Shown: positions 1-8,567 of the stretch, one piece after another
Numbering within the stretch: the first letter of the stretch is position 1
Layout: every line of letters starts with the position of its first letter
Source of the DNA: Ligilactobacillus salivarius DSM 20555 = ATCC 11741
GTDB taxonomy: Bacteria > Bacillota > Bacilli > Lactobacillales > Lactobacillaceae
Assembly: GCF_001435955.1 (NCBI RefSeq)
Contig: NZ_AYYT01000002.1
Coordinates: 124,001-188,000, forward strand
Length of the DNA stretch: 64,000 bases
Direction of reading: 5' to 3'
Program-made: the position numbers and the translations under genes
The notes under the pieces: model-generated
What the model was told of the DNA's origin: nothing
Database searches by the model: none
The model's input: only the letters and a program-made list of their open reading frames with translations

Positions 1-257
1 TTAATCATGTTAATGCTCAGAAAGGAATTGCTTTACAAGCATATGCTGACTATTTAAATATACCTATGGATAATGTCATGGCAATTGGCGACAATAACAA
101 TGATGTTTCTATGTTAAAAGTCGCTGGAATGAGTTATGCAATGGAAAATGGCTCTAACGAAGTTAAAATGTTAGCTAAAAGGATAGCTGACACTAATACC
201 TCTGACGGTGTTGGTAAGGCTATTGAAGAAGTTCTTAGAGAAAATCAAGAACACTAA
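1..257 (+). CDS. Cof-type HAD-superfamily phosphatase, C-terminal part
   Basis: The reading frame is open from the left edge (frame beginning at base 3) to a TAA at 255-257, so only about 84 C-terminal residues are present. They contain the Cof/YkrA-type HAD ending: NAQKGIAL followed by the motif III/IV region AIGDNNNDVSML and then VAGMSYAMENG, where the GDxxND acidic residues bind Mg2+ in the phosphatase active site. The family dephosphorylates sugar phosphates, flavin or pyridoxal phosphate type substrates in the cytoplasm; the substrate cannot be inferred from this fragment. An ATG at 66 is internal and is not the start. It ends 38 bases before the start I favour for the next gene and may be co-transcribed with it. 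Confidence 0.85.
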   Translation, partial: NHVNAQKGIALQAYADYLNIPMDNVMAIGDNNNDVSMLKVAGMSYAMENGSNEVKMLAKRIADTNTSDGVGKAIEEVLRENQEH

Positions 258-295
258 TTAATCTTATAATTAGCGTATGATTGGGGGTGATTCAA

Positions 296-826
296 ATTCG
301 TAAGTTATATACACGCCGAGATATGTTTGAAATTGGAACTCAACTTACTTTTAGAGACTCAGACAAAAAAATTATCTACTTTCTTTCGGGTCATCTTGGC
401 GGACACCAAGGTCGAATAAATCTTTTTGATATTCAAGGAAAGTTATTAGCTGAAGCTCGTCAAAAATCTCTAGGTTTTTTCCCAAAATTTATATTTTTGG
501 AAGATGGCCATTATGCTGGTTCTCTTAGAAGGTATTATGGTATTAATCATGATATGTTATTCGTAAAAAAGTTAAATTGGTTTATTTTTGGTAATCTCTT
601 TACTTTTAACTATAAGGTTTTTAAGGGTAGAGACTGCATTATGAAAATTCATGAAGTAACTCTTCCAGACGGCGGTAATTATTTAGAATTTGAAATCTCC
701 CATAAAGAATATGAACCGTTATGTTTATGCATCGCTTCAATTTTAGACTATTGGGCTAAAATGCGTAATCCTTCACGTTCTAAGCAAACTGAACTAAATA
801 ATAATCTTAACGTTAATTATTCATAA
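296..826 (+). CDS. LURP-one-related (YxjI-like) protein with probable ATT start
   Basis: About 176 residues with the pattern of the LURP-one-related/Tubby-like C2 family: an N-terminal RKLYTRRDMFEIG, then alternating short beta strands with internal two-fold character (INLFDIQGKLLAEARQK, LGFFPKFIF, FTFNYKVFKGRDCIMKIHE, YLEFEISHKEYEP) and a hydrophobic C-terminal helix CLCIASILDYW. Function in bacteria is unknown; a lipid- or membrane-associated role is only speculative. The start is odd. TTG (281) and GTG (287) are in frame but have no upstream ribosome binding site, whereas a strong one (TGGGGGTGAT, 282-291) sits correctly spaced before an ATT at 296, just where family members begin (M-R-K-L-Y). 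The next in-frame ATG is at 323. A bidirectional terminator follows. Confidence 0.7.
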   Translation: MRKLYTRRDMFEIGTQLTFRDSDKKIIYFLSGHLGGHQGRINLFDIQGKLLAEARQKSLGFFPKFIFLEDGHYAGSLRRYYGINHDMLFVKKLNWFIFGNLFTFNYKVFKGRDCIMKIHEVTLPDGGNYLEFEISHKEYEPLCLCIASILDYWAKMRNPSRSKQTELNNNLNVNYS

Positions 827-861
827 AAAAACTCGTTGAACAAATGCTCAACGAGTTTTTT
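826..861. terminator. Bidirectional intrinsic terminator
   Basis: Fourteen-base perfect inverted repeat (826-839 with 848-861, core AACTCGTTGA) around an 8-base loop. A-runs and T-runs flank it on both sides, so it can terminate the LURP-one gene on the plus strand and smpB on the minus strand. Confidence 0.9.
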
Positions 862-1329
862 CTATCCATAATTCTTCAAAGTTCTTCTTATTTCTCTTTC
901 TTGATCACGACGTTTTATTGTCTCACGCTTGTCATAGACATGTTTACCCTGTGCGATACCTATCAATACTTTGGCAAATCCATTTTTGATATATACTTTC
1001 AAAGGTACTATCGTAATCCCTTTTTTCTGAGTTTCTTCACTTAAATGTTTAATCTCTTTTTTGTGTAATAATAACTTTCTATTTCTTAAAGGATCATGAT
1101 TAAAAATATTTCCTTGATCGTATAAAGAAATATGAACATTCATTAGCCAAACTTCACCATTTTTAACTTGCGCAAAACCGTCTTTTAAATTAATTCGGCT
1201 AGCACGTACAGATTTTATTTCTGTCCCAGTTAAAGCAATTCCAGCCTCATAAGTTTCTAAAATATTATAATCATGGCGTGCTTTACGATTTTGTGCTAAA
1301 GCATTATCTTTAGGCTTACTTTTTGCCAC
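862..1329 (-). CDS. smpB: SsrA-binding protein SmpB
   Basis: 155 residues, the usual SmpB length. It binds tmRNA and delivers it to stalled ribosomes for trans-translation. Family features seen: the opening [22 protein letters not shown], the OB-fold segment [23 protein letters not shown], and the basic C-terminal tail [15 protein letters not shown] that occupies the mRNA channel in the ribosome. It follows rnr by 25 bases on the same strand; RNase R is the SmpB/tmRNA partner that degrades the faulty mRNA, so the pairing is functionally sensible and widespread in Firmicutes. The tmRNA gene (ssrA) often follows smpB in related genomes but is not seen here; a convergent gene follows instead. 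Confidence 0.97.
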   Translation of the reverse strand: MAKSKPKDNALAQNRKARHDYNILETYEAGIALTGTEIKSVRASRINLKDGFAQVKNGEVWLMNVHISLYDQGNIFNHDPLRNRKLLLHKKEIKHLSEETQKKGITIVPLKVYIKNGFAKVLIGIAQGKHVYDKRETIKRRDQEREIRRTLKNYG

Positions 1330-1354
1330 TTATCTCACACCCTTATCAATAAAC

Positions 1355-3754
1355 TTATCTTGAACGTCGACCTTTCTTATTAGAGTGATTAAATCTATTT
1401 TTATTACCATTTTTGTAGAAAGGCTTTTGTCCACCTTTAAAGTTTTTCTTATCTTTACCATGGTACTTTTTATTGCCATGTGAACGTTTTTTATCCTTAT
1501 CTTTAAAACGACGTTTATTATTATCACGTGGTTTTAATTCAGGTAATTCAACACCCTCTAATAAATCAGACTTAGGAATGTCTTTGACACCCTCTAATTT
1601 AAAGTCTATCTCTTTTTGTTCGACATTAACATTAATTAGCTTAACTTCAATTGGTTGTCCAATCTTAAATGTTCGTTTAGAATGACGACCAACTAATGCC
1701 ATTTGTTTCTCAAGGAATACGTAATAGTCATCTTTCATTTCACTAATATGAATTAAACCTTCTACAGTATTCTCAAGCGCAATAAACATTCCAAATTTTG
1801 TAACTGAGCTAACTACAGCTGGGAATGTTTCTCCAACTCTATCAGCCATAAATTCAGCCTTCTTCATTGCATCAGTATCACGTTCAGCGTCAATTGCTTG
1901 TCTTTCCATTTGTGAACTGTGAAGTGTAATTTCGTCTAATTTGTCACGATACTTTTCTTGAACCTGTTCAGATGTACCATTTTCTTTATAGTATCTAATC
2001 AAACGATGTACCATCAGGTCAGGATAACGTCTAATTGGGGAAGTAAAGTGCGTATAATCTTTGGCTGCTAAACCAAAATGTCCTAATGGATCAGGTGAGT
2101 ATTTAGCTTGTTGCATAGAACGAAGCAACATTGTTGACACCATTGCTTCTTCTGGCTTACCTGCTACCTTCTTCAAGATATTTTGTAACATCTTAGGTTT
2201 AACATCATTACTTCTACCAGTAACTTCTATTCCTAAGCTATTAAGAGCTTCAAAGAATGTTGTTATTTTTTCTGGAGTTGGTGTTTCATGAATACGGTAT
2301 ACAAATGGTACATGTAATTTATTATAGTGAGCCGCAACAGTTTCATTAGCTGCTAACATGAATGACTCAACCATTCTTTCACTAGTTCCACGTTCACGTA
2401 ATTCAATATCAATTGGATGTCCTAATTCATCTACAATGATTTTTGCTTCAGGGGCATCAAAATCAATTGCGCCACGACGTTTTCTCATTTTAACTAAAAT
2501 CTTATGTAATTCAGCCATGTCTTTAAACATAGGTACTAAATCTGCATAACGTTCTTTAGTTTTTTCATCATCAGATTCTAAAATTTTATTGATTGCCTTA
2601 TATGTCATTCTTTCAGTTGATTTAATGACACTTGGGAAAATTTTATGATTTACAACTTCTCCATCAGCATTAATTTCCATTTCACATGTCATTGCTAAAC
2701 GTTCTACATGTGGATTTAAAGAACATATACCATTAGATAATTTAGGAGGTAACATTGGAATAACTCTGTCTGTTAAATAAACAGAAGTACCTCGTTCAAA
2801 AGCCTCTTTATCTAGAGGTGTTTTAGGTTTTACATAATGTGAAACATCAGCAATATGTACACCTAAATGATAATTCCCATTAGGAAGTTTCCAAACATTT
2901 ACAGCATCATCCAAGTCCTTAGATTCTATACTATCAATAGTAACAAGATCTTGATCAGTTAAGTCTACACGACCAACCTTTTCTTCTTCTGTAACATAGT
3001 CTGGAATCTTAGAAATTTGTTCTAACACTTCTTCTGGAAATTCAGTTGGAATATTGTGTTGGTATACAATTTCTAAAATATCCATTCCTGGATCGTTAAC
3101 ATTACCAATAACTTTAACAGCTACTGCCTTGATTATATTTGGTAATGTCTGTGTAGGATAGGAAGTAATATCAGCTAAAATAACTTCCCCAGGTACTGGA
3201 TGTAGTCCCTTTTCTTCAATAAAGCACTTGATATTAGATAATTTTTTATCTTTTAAATGTACTGTTCCAATATATCCATCTGGCATGATTTCATCTGGAT
3301 CAACACGAAATTCCCCAACAACTTGTGTTAGAGCATGATCAATAATTTCGATAACCTTACCTTCAGGACGCTTGCTAATTTCAGGATCTCCTTCACTGAT
3401 CATTTCGACTACAACGCGGTCGCCGTTCAATGCAGCTAAAGTTTGTGTAGGACTAATAAAGAAATCATCCAATTCTTCATCATCTACTGATACAAAGCCA
3501 AATCCTCTATCATTAGCGTGAAAGACTCCCTCAAAAGTCTTAGGACTTTCTTTTACTATTAAACTAAATGTATCATCTTCAGATAATTTTATTTGCTTAT
3601 TATGTTCTAAATCTGCTAAAGCTTGTACTACAAATTTGAATTGACCTGCTCCTTCCATGTCAAGAACTTTAACTAAATCTTGAACTTGGAATTTTTTTTG
3701 TGGTTCAGCTTCAAAAATTTGTAATAGCTTTTCTTGTAATTTTTCTTTATCCAT
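1355..3754 (-). CDS. rnr: Ribonuclease R
   Basis: 799 residues, a 3'-5' exoribonuclease of the RNB family that degrades structured RNA and works with SmpB/tmRNA. Domain order: an N-terminal winged-helix segment (about 1-70), cold-shock OB domains (FHANDRGFGFVSV and the following module), the RNB catalytic core from about 250 (TIDSIESKDLDDAV with clustered catalytic aspartates; FTSPIRRYPDLMVHRL), and an S1 domain (about 630-710, VGETFPAVVSSVTKFGMFIAL). The last roughly 55 residues form a very basic low-complexity tail rich in Lys, Asn, Gly and Arg, expected to bind RNA or ribosomes. The ATG at 3754 has GAGGA upstream. Genes secG, rnr and smpB run in the same direction, but a terminator separates secG from rnr, so some rnr transcription may start separately. 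Confidence 0.97.
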   Translation of the reverse strand: MDKEKLQEKLLQIFEAEPQKKFQVQDLVKVLDMEGAGQFKFVVQALADLEHNKQIKLSEDDTFSLIVKESPKTFEGVFHANDRGFGFVSVDDEELDDFFISPTQTLAALNGDRVVVEMISEGDPEISKRPEGKVIEIIDHALTQVVGEFRVDPDEIMPDGYIGTVHLKDKKLSNIKCFIEEKGLHPVPGEVILADITSYPTQTLPNIIKAVAVKVIGNVNDPGMDILEIVYQHNIPTEFPEEVLEQISKIPDYVTEEEKVGRVDLTDQDLVTIDSIESKDLDDAVNVWKLPNGNYHLGVHIADVSHYVKPKTPLDKEAFERGTSVYLTDRVIPMLPPKLSNGICSLNPHVERLAMTCEMEINADGEVVNHKIFPSVIKSTERMTYKAINKILESDDEKTKERYADLVPMFKDMAELHKILVKMRKRRGAIDFDAPEAKIIVDELGHPIDIELRERGTSERMVESFMLAANETVAAHYNKLHVPFVYRIHETPTPEKITTFFEALNSLGIEVTGRSNDVKPKMLQNILKKVAGKPEEAMVSTMLLRSMQQAKYSPDPLGHFGLAAKDYTHFTSPIRRYPDLMVHRLIRYYKENGTSEQVQEKYRDKLDEITLHSSQMERQAIDAERDTDAMKKAEFMADRVGETFPAVVSSVTKFGMFIALENTVEGLIHISEMKDDYYVFLEKQMALVGRHSKRTFKIGQPIEVKLINVNVEQKEIDFKLEGVKDIPKSDLLEGVELPELKPRDNNKRRFKDKDKKRSHGNKKYHGKDKKNFKGGQKPFYKNGNKNRFNHSNKKGRRSR

Positions 3755-3778
3755 TTAATTCCTCGTCATTTATTAAAT

Positions 3779-3819
3779 AATTTGTATAGAAAAACCCCCT
3801 GTAAATTAACAGGAGGTTT
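3779..3819 (-). terminator. Intrinsic terminator after secG
   Basis: On the minus strand an 11-bp stem (CTCCTGT arm pairing with ACAGGGG, one G-U pair) and 6-base loop are followed by a T-rich run (plus-strand A-run near 3790). It lies between secG and rnr and probably gives partial termination or separates the two units. Confidence 0.75.
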
Positions 3820-3826
3820 ATAGTAA

Positions 3827-4063
3827 TTAGTGAGATGACAAATAAACCAATGCCAAACCTATCACAAAAAATAAAATTCCTAAAATTGTTGTTACTTTTT
3901 GCATAAACGCTTCAAATCCACGTGGTTTTTGCTTACTAAATAACTCACTTGAACCGCCTGAAAGAGCAGTTGAAGCATTATCATTTTTAGCAGGCTGCAT
4001 CATCACAGCGATAATTATTAATATTGAGATAATAACTAATAATGTTAATAACACATTATACAA
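3827..4063 (-). CDS. secG: Protein-export membrane protein SecG
   Basis: 78 residues with two hydrophobic segments (about 2-25 and 53-76) separated by a polar loop, the standard topology of SecG, the small subunit of the SecYEG translocon. The sequence LLVIISILIIIAVMMQPAKN and the loop ending in FMQKVT before the second helix match Firmicute SecG. The start is TTG at 4063: a strong GGAGG lies eight bases upstream, and the next in-frame ATG would remove half of helix 1. It is directly upstream of rnr-smpB, the usual Firmicute order. Confidence 0.93.
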   Translation of the reverse strand: MYNVLLTLLVIISILIIIAVMMQPAKNDNASTALSGGSSELFSKQKPRGFEAFMQKVTTILGILFFVIGLALVYLSSH

Positions 4064-4122
4064 AAGGAAAACCTCCTTTTCCTTATACAGTAATACATAT
4101 ACTCTAATTTAACATATCTTTA

Positions 4123-5661
4123 CTAGTTTTTCCAGTTGGAAATGTCATTAGCAATATGTCCAATTTTTCTTGCCACTTCTGCACGATGAGCATCTCCAGT
4201 CTCAATTACAAGAGTATCACCACTTCTAATTAGTGTATCACCATGTGGGATTGTTTGTTTTTCCCCACGTTGAATTGCCACTAATAAACATTCTTTAGGC
4301 CATGTTATATCTCTAACTTGTTTGTCTTGTAAATATGAACCTGCAAATACAGGAATTTCTAATTGATCTGTAAACTCATCTGGATGTGGTGTATAACGTT
4401 TAAGAGATTTTTCTAACAACGCTTCGTAAATTGGACGTCCACGTAATAAATCAACAACTGTATATGCTGTTAGTGATACGACTGCTAATGGCATTAAATG
4501 ATGCAAAGAACCTACCATCTCAGTAATTAAGAGAATTGCCGTAAATGGTGCTTTCCCTATACAAGCAAAATAACCTGCCATGGCATAAATAATACAGTCA
4601 ACAATATATTTATCTGGCAATAAGCCAAAATGAGCTGCAACAACTCCATATAAAGCTCCTAGAGTAGCTCCAATTGTCAAAATAGGCAAGAAAATTCCAC
4701 CAGGCAATCCACTACCGTAAGATAAAGTAGAAAATAGTAATCTTAATAAGAAGATACCTAAAAGTAGCCATACCGTCGGAATATTACCACCTATTTCAAG
4801 AATTAAACTATTACCTCCACCTAAAGTGTCTGGTAAAAAGTACCCTAAAGGAAATAATAATATTATGGGAATTATTGCTAACCAATTACTAGGGATAAAT
4901 TTAAATAATTTATAGAATCTATCAATATTTAAGGTTAAGTATTGATAAACATATCCTAAGAGTCCTAAAAAAATTCCCAATAATACTAAATGGATATAAT
5001 AATGAATGGGAAAAGCTAATTTATAAGACATATGTAATACTGGTGTTAAACCAAAAAAATTTAAAGAAACAAAATTAGCTGCAATTGCCGCTGCTAAAGA
5101 AGTTGTCCAAACTAATGGAGAAAAATTATGATAAACTTCTTCAAGAATAAATAATGTTGATGCAATTGGTGCATTAAAAGCTGCAGATAATCCTGCTGAA
5201 GCCCCTCCAGCAATTAAAATTCTTCTACCAGAACCGCGATGATTTGTTCTTTCAGCTATCCCCTGTCCTACTGCTGCTCCTAATTGAATTGATGGACCTT
5301 CACGCCCTAAAAATAGGCCTATTCCGATACTTAAAATTCCACCAACCCATTTACGCCAAAGAACAGACCACCAGTTCATTTCCAATTCTCCAGCAAGTTG
5401 TCCTTCGACTTGAGGAATACCTGATCCCTTAATATTTGGTTCATCCTTAATGAATTTAGAATTAGCTATTAAAGATACCAACATTATAATTGCTAAAATT
5501 ATAAAATAGATTGAATTATTATGGGCTTGCATAAACAAAAACTTGATAAATACTAAAAATTTTTCAATTAATAGTCGAAATAAACTAACTACAATTCCTA
5601 CTGCCGCTCCAACTAATAATCCTTTAACTATAAATATAAATCTACTCGTATCAAATTTCAT
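4123..5661 (-). CDS. CLC-family chloride channel/transporter with RCK_C tail
   Basis: About 512 residues. The first ~400 form a CLC chloride channel or H+/Cl- antiporter: the anion-path motifs GSGIPQ, GREGPS and GGIFLP are all present, with an E in GREGP at the gating-glutamate position, across many hydrophobic helices. Residues ~430-510 are a TrkA_C (RCK_C) domain (RDITWPKECLLVAIQRG, HGDTLIRSGDTLVI), a soluble regulatory module that in other transporters can bind c-di-AMP. It is a plasma-membrane protein probably involved in pH or ion homeostasis. The ATG at 5661 is chosen because AAGGGA lies just upstream; an upstream TTG (5676) falls inside the ribosome binding site. It is convergent with nothing and appears monocistronic. 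Confidence 0.9.
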   Translation of the reverse strand: MKFDTSRFIFIVKGLLVGAAVGIVVSLFRLLIEKFLVFIKFLFMQAHNNSIYFIILAIIMLVSLIANSKFIKDEPNIKGSGIPQVEGQLAGELEMNWWSVLWRKWVGGILSIGIGLFLGREGPSIQLGAAVGQGIAERTNHRGSGRRILIAGGASAGLSAAFNAPIASTLFILEEVYHNFSPLVWTTSLAAAIAANFVSLNFFGLTPVLHMSYKLAFPIHYYIHLVLLGIFLGLLGYVYQYLTLNIDRFYKLFKFIPSNWLAIIPIILLFPLGYFLPDTLGGGNSLILEIGGNIPTVWLLLGIFLLRLLFSTLSYGSGLPGGIFLPILTIGATLGALYGVVAAHFGLLPDKYIVDCIIYAMAGYFACIGKAPFTAILLITEMVGSLHHLMPLAVVSLTAYTVVDLLRGRPIYEALLEKSLKRYTPHPDEFTDQLEIPVFAGSYLQDKQVRDITWPKECLLVAIQRGEKQTIPHGDTLIRSGDTLVIETGDAHRAEVARKIGHIANDISNWKN

Positions 5662-5754
5662 TTTAATTCCCTTCAAAATAAAAATTTAATAATGTTATAA
5701 ATTTAATTATATACTATTTCAAATACAATCTAAATGCTTAATATTTCAACATCA

Positions 5755-5805
5755 CCATAAAAAAATACAGAATCAATCTATAAATTATTGTAAATTGATC
5801 CTGTA
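5755..5805 (-). terminator. Intrinsic terminator after MFS gene
   Basis: Imperfect inverted repeat (arms TACAG.ATCAAT, 5766-5777, and ATTGAT.CTGTA, 5794-5805) with a long A/T loop, followed on the minus strand by a T-run (plus-strand A-run 5758-5765). Confidence 0.75.
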
Positions 5806-5840
5806 CTTTCTATATATTCTATTAAATTTAATACTATCTA

Positions 5841-7022
5841 TTAATAACTTTTTACATTATTTCCGACTCTCAATCTAACTAAATACACTATTATTAATAT
5901 TGCTAAATTGAAAATTATAGCAATTAAAAATAGATTTCTATATCCAAAACCTTCAATAACCAATCCGCCAAATAAAGGGGCAATTGCTCTTCCAGCACTA
6001 CCAAATGAATTAACTAACCCAAGATATTTACCCTTAACTTCATTTGGTGTCAGTTGATTAATGATAACTGGAACTTGAGGAAAGGCTAAAGCTTCCCCAA
6101 ATGTTAGTAATATCATTGCTACGACAAATAAATAATATTGTTTAGCAAAAAATAAAACTACAAAAGATAATGCAAAAGTAAATATACCAAAATAAATTGG
6201 AATATAATTATTCTTTATTAAATGTCTTAATCTAACAATAAAAATTTGAATTACTAATATTAATCCTGCATTGATAGTCCATAAAACACTATAATAACGA
6301 AATGGTATCCCTAAACTTGTAATATATACTGAAACATTACTTCCCCATTGTTGATACATTGTCCAAGTCACCAACAACATCGCAAACAAACTATAGATTA
6401 AATACATGTTTATTTTTGGTAAAACAACCTTAACTTTACTATGTTTATGAGTACTACCATGTATATTTTCGTACTTCAATGCACGAAATCCTATCATTAC
6501 AACTAACAAAAAGCCAAAACTAATTAGCATAGCAGCTATAAATGGCAACTTTATATTCCAATCATACAAGAACCCTACAGTTGAAGATCCGATAACAATT
6601 CCAAGATTTTGGATAAAATAAATCATATTAAACACATAATTACCGTCATATTTCTTCAATATCGCACCTAATGCACTTATTAAAGTTCCATTCCATCCTG
6701 CACTTAATCCTAAAAAGAATAGACAAATAGAAAACGGTAAAGCCTGGTGGAAAAATACTAAAACAACTAGGGATAAGGTTGTAACTCCTCCGCCTAATAA
6801 CAATAAATAATATGGATTCAATTTATCAAATCCTAATCCACCAAATATATTTCCAATTACACTAGCCAAAGAATTAAAAAATAACACTAAGCCCACCAGT
6901 GCTAGTGAAATATGTAAATTATCGTGCAAATAAACACTTGTTAATGGCCAAATAAAACTCATTTCAAAGCTAGTACAAAAAGAGCCTAGCAATACAGCGA
7001 ATAAAGATATTTCTTTTTTCAA
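5841..7022 (-). CDS. MFS transporter, drug-efflux (DHA1)-like
   Basis: 393 residues with about 12 hydrophobic helices, a major facilitator of the 12-TM drug:H+ antiporter type. An N-half loop FGGLGFDKLNPYYLLL matches the MFS motif A position between TM2 and TM3 (G-x-x-x-D-K/R). The C-half includes VPVIINQLTPNEVKGKYLGLVNS, with the conserved P-x-x-x-R/K-G-x-x-x-G pattern typical of this group. Substrate is unknown. The start is TTG at 7022, with GAGGGGTGGAG about 6-12 bases upstream; the first residues MKKEISLF lead straight into TM1. It sits just downstream of a two-component system but is separated from it by a good terminator, so regulation by that system is possible but unproven. Confidence 0.85.
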   Translation of the reverse strand: MKKEISLFAVLLGSFCTSFEMSFIWPLTSVYLHDNLHISLALVGLVLFFNSLASVIGNIFGGLGFDKLNPYYLLLLGGGVTTLSLVVLVFFHQALPFSICLFFLGLSAGWNGTLISALGAILKKYDGNYVFNMIYFIQNLGIVIGSSTVGFLYDWNIKLPFIAAMLISFGFLLVVMIGFRALKYENIHGSTHKHSKVKVVLPKINMYLIYSLFAMLLVTWTMYQQWGSNVSVYITSLGIPFRYYSVLWTINAGLILVIQIFIVRLRHLIKNNYIPIYFGIFTFALSFVVLFFAKQYYLFVVAMILLTFGEALAFPQVPVIINQLTPNEVKGKYLGLVNSFGSAGRAIAPLFGGLVIEGFGYRNLFLIAIIFNLAILIIVYLVRLRVGNNVKSY

Positions 7023-7043
7023 AAAATCTCCACCCCTCTACAA

Positions 7044-7077
7044 GAAAATACAGTCAAACCTCCTTGTTCAACTGTAT
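7044..7077 (-). terminator. Intrinsic terminator after the first two-component system
   Basis: Twelve-base stem (7048-7059 with 7066-7077, two G-U pairs on the RNA) and 6-base loop, followed on the minus strand by TTTTCTT. It ends the response regulator-histidine kinase unit 11 bases after the kinase stop. Confidence 0.85.
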
Positions 7078-7088
7078 CCTTAATTAAT

Positions 7089-8567
7089 CTAAATTTTACT
7101 TAACTTATTTTTATTTGGAAAGCGTAAAGTAAAGGTTGTCCCCTTCCCTTCCTTACTTTCAACAGTAACGCTTCCTTGGTGTAATTGCATTAATTGATGA
7201 ACAATAGATAATCCTAATCCAGATTCGCCATACTTGGTATTTTTTCTTGAAGGATCAGCTTTATAGTATCGTTCCCAAATATTTCTTAATTGTTCTTCGT
7301 TCATACCAATTCCATTATCAGAGATGCGAATAATTGTTTCTTCATTTCCTTTTTCAGCAGAGATGCTAATTACACCATTTTCTGTAAATTGTATCGCATT
7401 TTGTGTAATATTAAAAATAATTTGAACTAACCTATCATAATCTGCATAAACCATTAATTTATCAGGTGTATACAATTCAAATTTATCTCCTACTTGTTCA
7501 GCTTTATTTCTTAATTGCTTAATAATATTATTTAAAACTTGAACAACATCAAACTCAGTTTTGGAAAGTTCAATTTGTCCTGATCTAATTTTTTCATAGT
7601 CTAAATTTTCATTTACTAATCTTATCAAACGTTTAGTTTCATTACGCATTAATTCAATACTTTTCTCTTTACTTTCTTCAGGAATAGCATCATATGCCAA
7701 GCCTTCAAGTAACCCATTAATAGTAGTTAACGGTGTCCTCATTTCATGTGCTGCATCAGCAAAAAATTGGCGTCTACGTTCTTCTTGACGCTTTATTTCT
7801 TCATTTGATTCACGCAATGATTGTACCATTGAATTGAAGTCCAATGTTAATTTATCCAATTCACTGTCACCATTAGTATCTAAATGCACATCAAAATTTC
7901 CCGCAGCAACTAGGTCCGTAGCATTTCTCAATCGAGCTATTTTTTTAGTTAAGAAATGAGCAATTATGATACTTAAAATAACTCCTACTAAAATTGCAAA
8001 GGCAACGGTCAAAACTACATTTCGTCTTATAATTTGTAGGTTCTGTGTGATATTAGATAAGTCTTCACCTACTTTAATAACAGCTACTAAATTTCCCTGA
8101 TAATCAAAACAAGGGGCGTAAATATCCGTTATTTTAACATCCGACCCATCTACTTCACTCTTACTTTTTCTTGGTCTAAAGTCCTGTTTTCTCTTAACAA
8201 CATTACCTGCTGTCAACTTTTTCCAATCAGCCTTACTAATACTTCTATTCTCACGAATGACTGAATTATCAGGATATAACACGTCTGTTCTACTTGTATA
8301 AATAGTAAAATGTGTGTTTTGTGCTGATAATAATTTTTCTGTAGCTTTTAATTGTGAGACATTCAATACAATTATTGTCTTTCCGGCTTTATCCGTCGTC
8401 AATTTAAGAGCTTCTTTTCTTAAGGTATAAGCATAGCCTTGCATCTGTTGCCAGGCATTTTCATACGTCATTTCCTTAGTTAAATGAAAAAAGACCATCG
8501 CTAACGTTCCAGACAAAATAATTATAATAGACAAAAAAGCCAGCATTTGTTGATATATAAATTTCAT
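7089..8567 (-). CDS. Sensor histidine kinase, HAMP/HisKA type
   Basis: 492 residues. An N-terminal TM helix (about 8-27) and a second (about 184-206) bracket an extracellular sensor domain of ~155 residues. Then come a HAMP linker (about 207-260), HisKA with the phosphoacceptor in ADAAHEMRTPLTT (His274), and an HATPase_c domain with N box (IIFNITQNAIQF), G1 (ISDNGIGM) and G2 (GESGLGLSIV). It autophosphorylates and passes phosphate to the adjacent regulator. Its ATG overlaps the regulator's stop by one base (TAATG), implying translational coupling. The signal is unknown. The general layout resembles YclK/YkoH-type sensors of Firmicutes, but I cannot assign an orthologue. Confidence 0.93.
   Translation of the reverse strand: MKFIYQQMLAFLSIIIILSGTLAMVFFHLTKEMTYENAWQQMQGYAYTLRKEALKLTTDKAGKTIIVLNVSQLKATEKLLSAQNTHFTIYTSRTDVLYPDNSVIRENRSISKADWKKLTAGNVVKRKQDFRPRKSKSEVDGSDVKITDIYAPCFDYQGNLVAVIKVGEDLSNITQNLQIIRRNVVLTVAFAILVGVILSIIIAHFLTKKIARLRNATDLVAAGNFDVHLDTNGDSELDKLTLDFNSMVQSLRESNEEIKRQEERRRQFFADAAHEMRTPLTTINGLLEGLAYDAIPEESKEKSIELMRNETKRLIRLVNENLDYEKIRSGQIELSKTEFDVVQVLNNIIKQLRNKAEQVGDKFELYTPDKLMVYADYDRLVQIIFNITQNAIQFTENGVISISAEKGNEETIIRISDNGIGMNEEQLRNIWERYYKADPSRKNTKYGESGLGLSIVHQLMQLHQGSVTVESKEGKGTTFTLRFPNKNKLSKI

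Noticed and set aside
844-1044. Plus-strand open frame of 66 codons overlapping smpB
   Set aside because: It begins inside the terminator loop and is antisense to smpB; its Phe/Leu/Ser-rich translation is a shadow.
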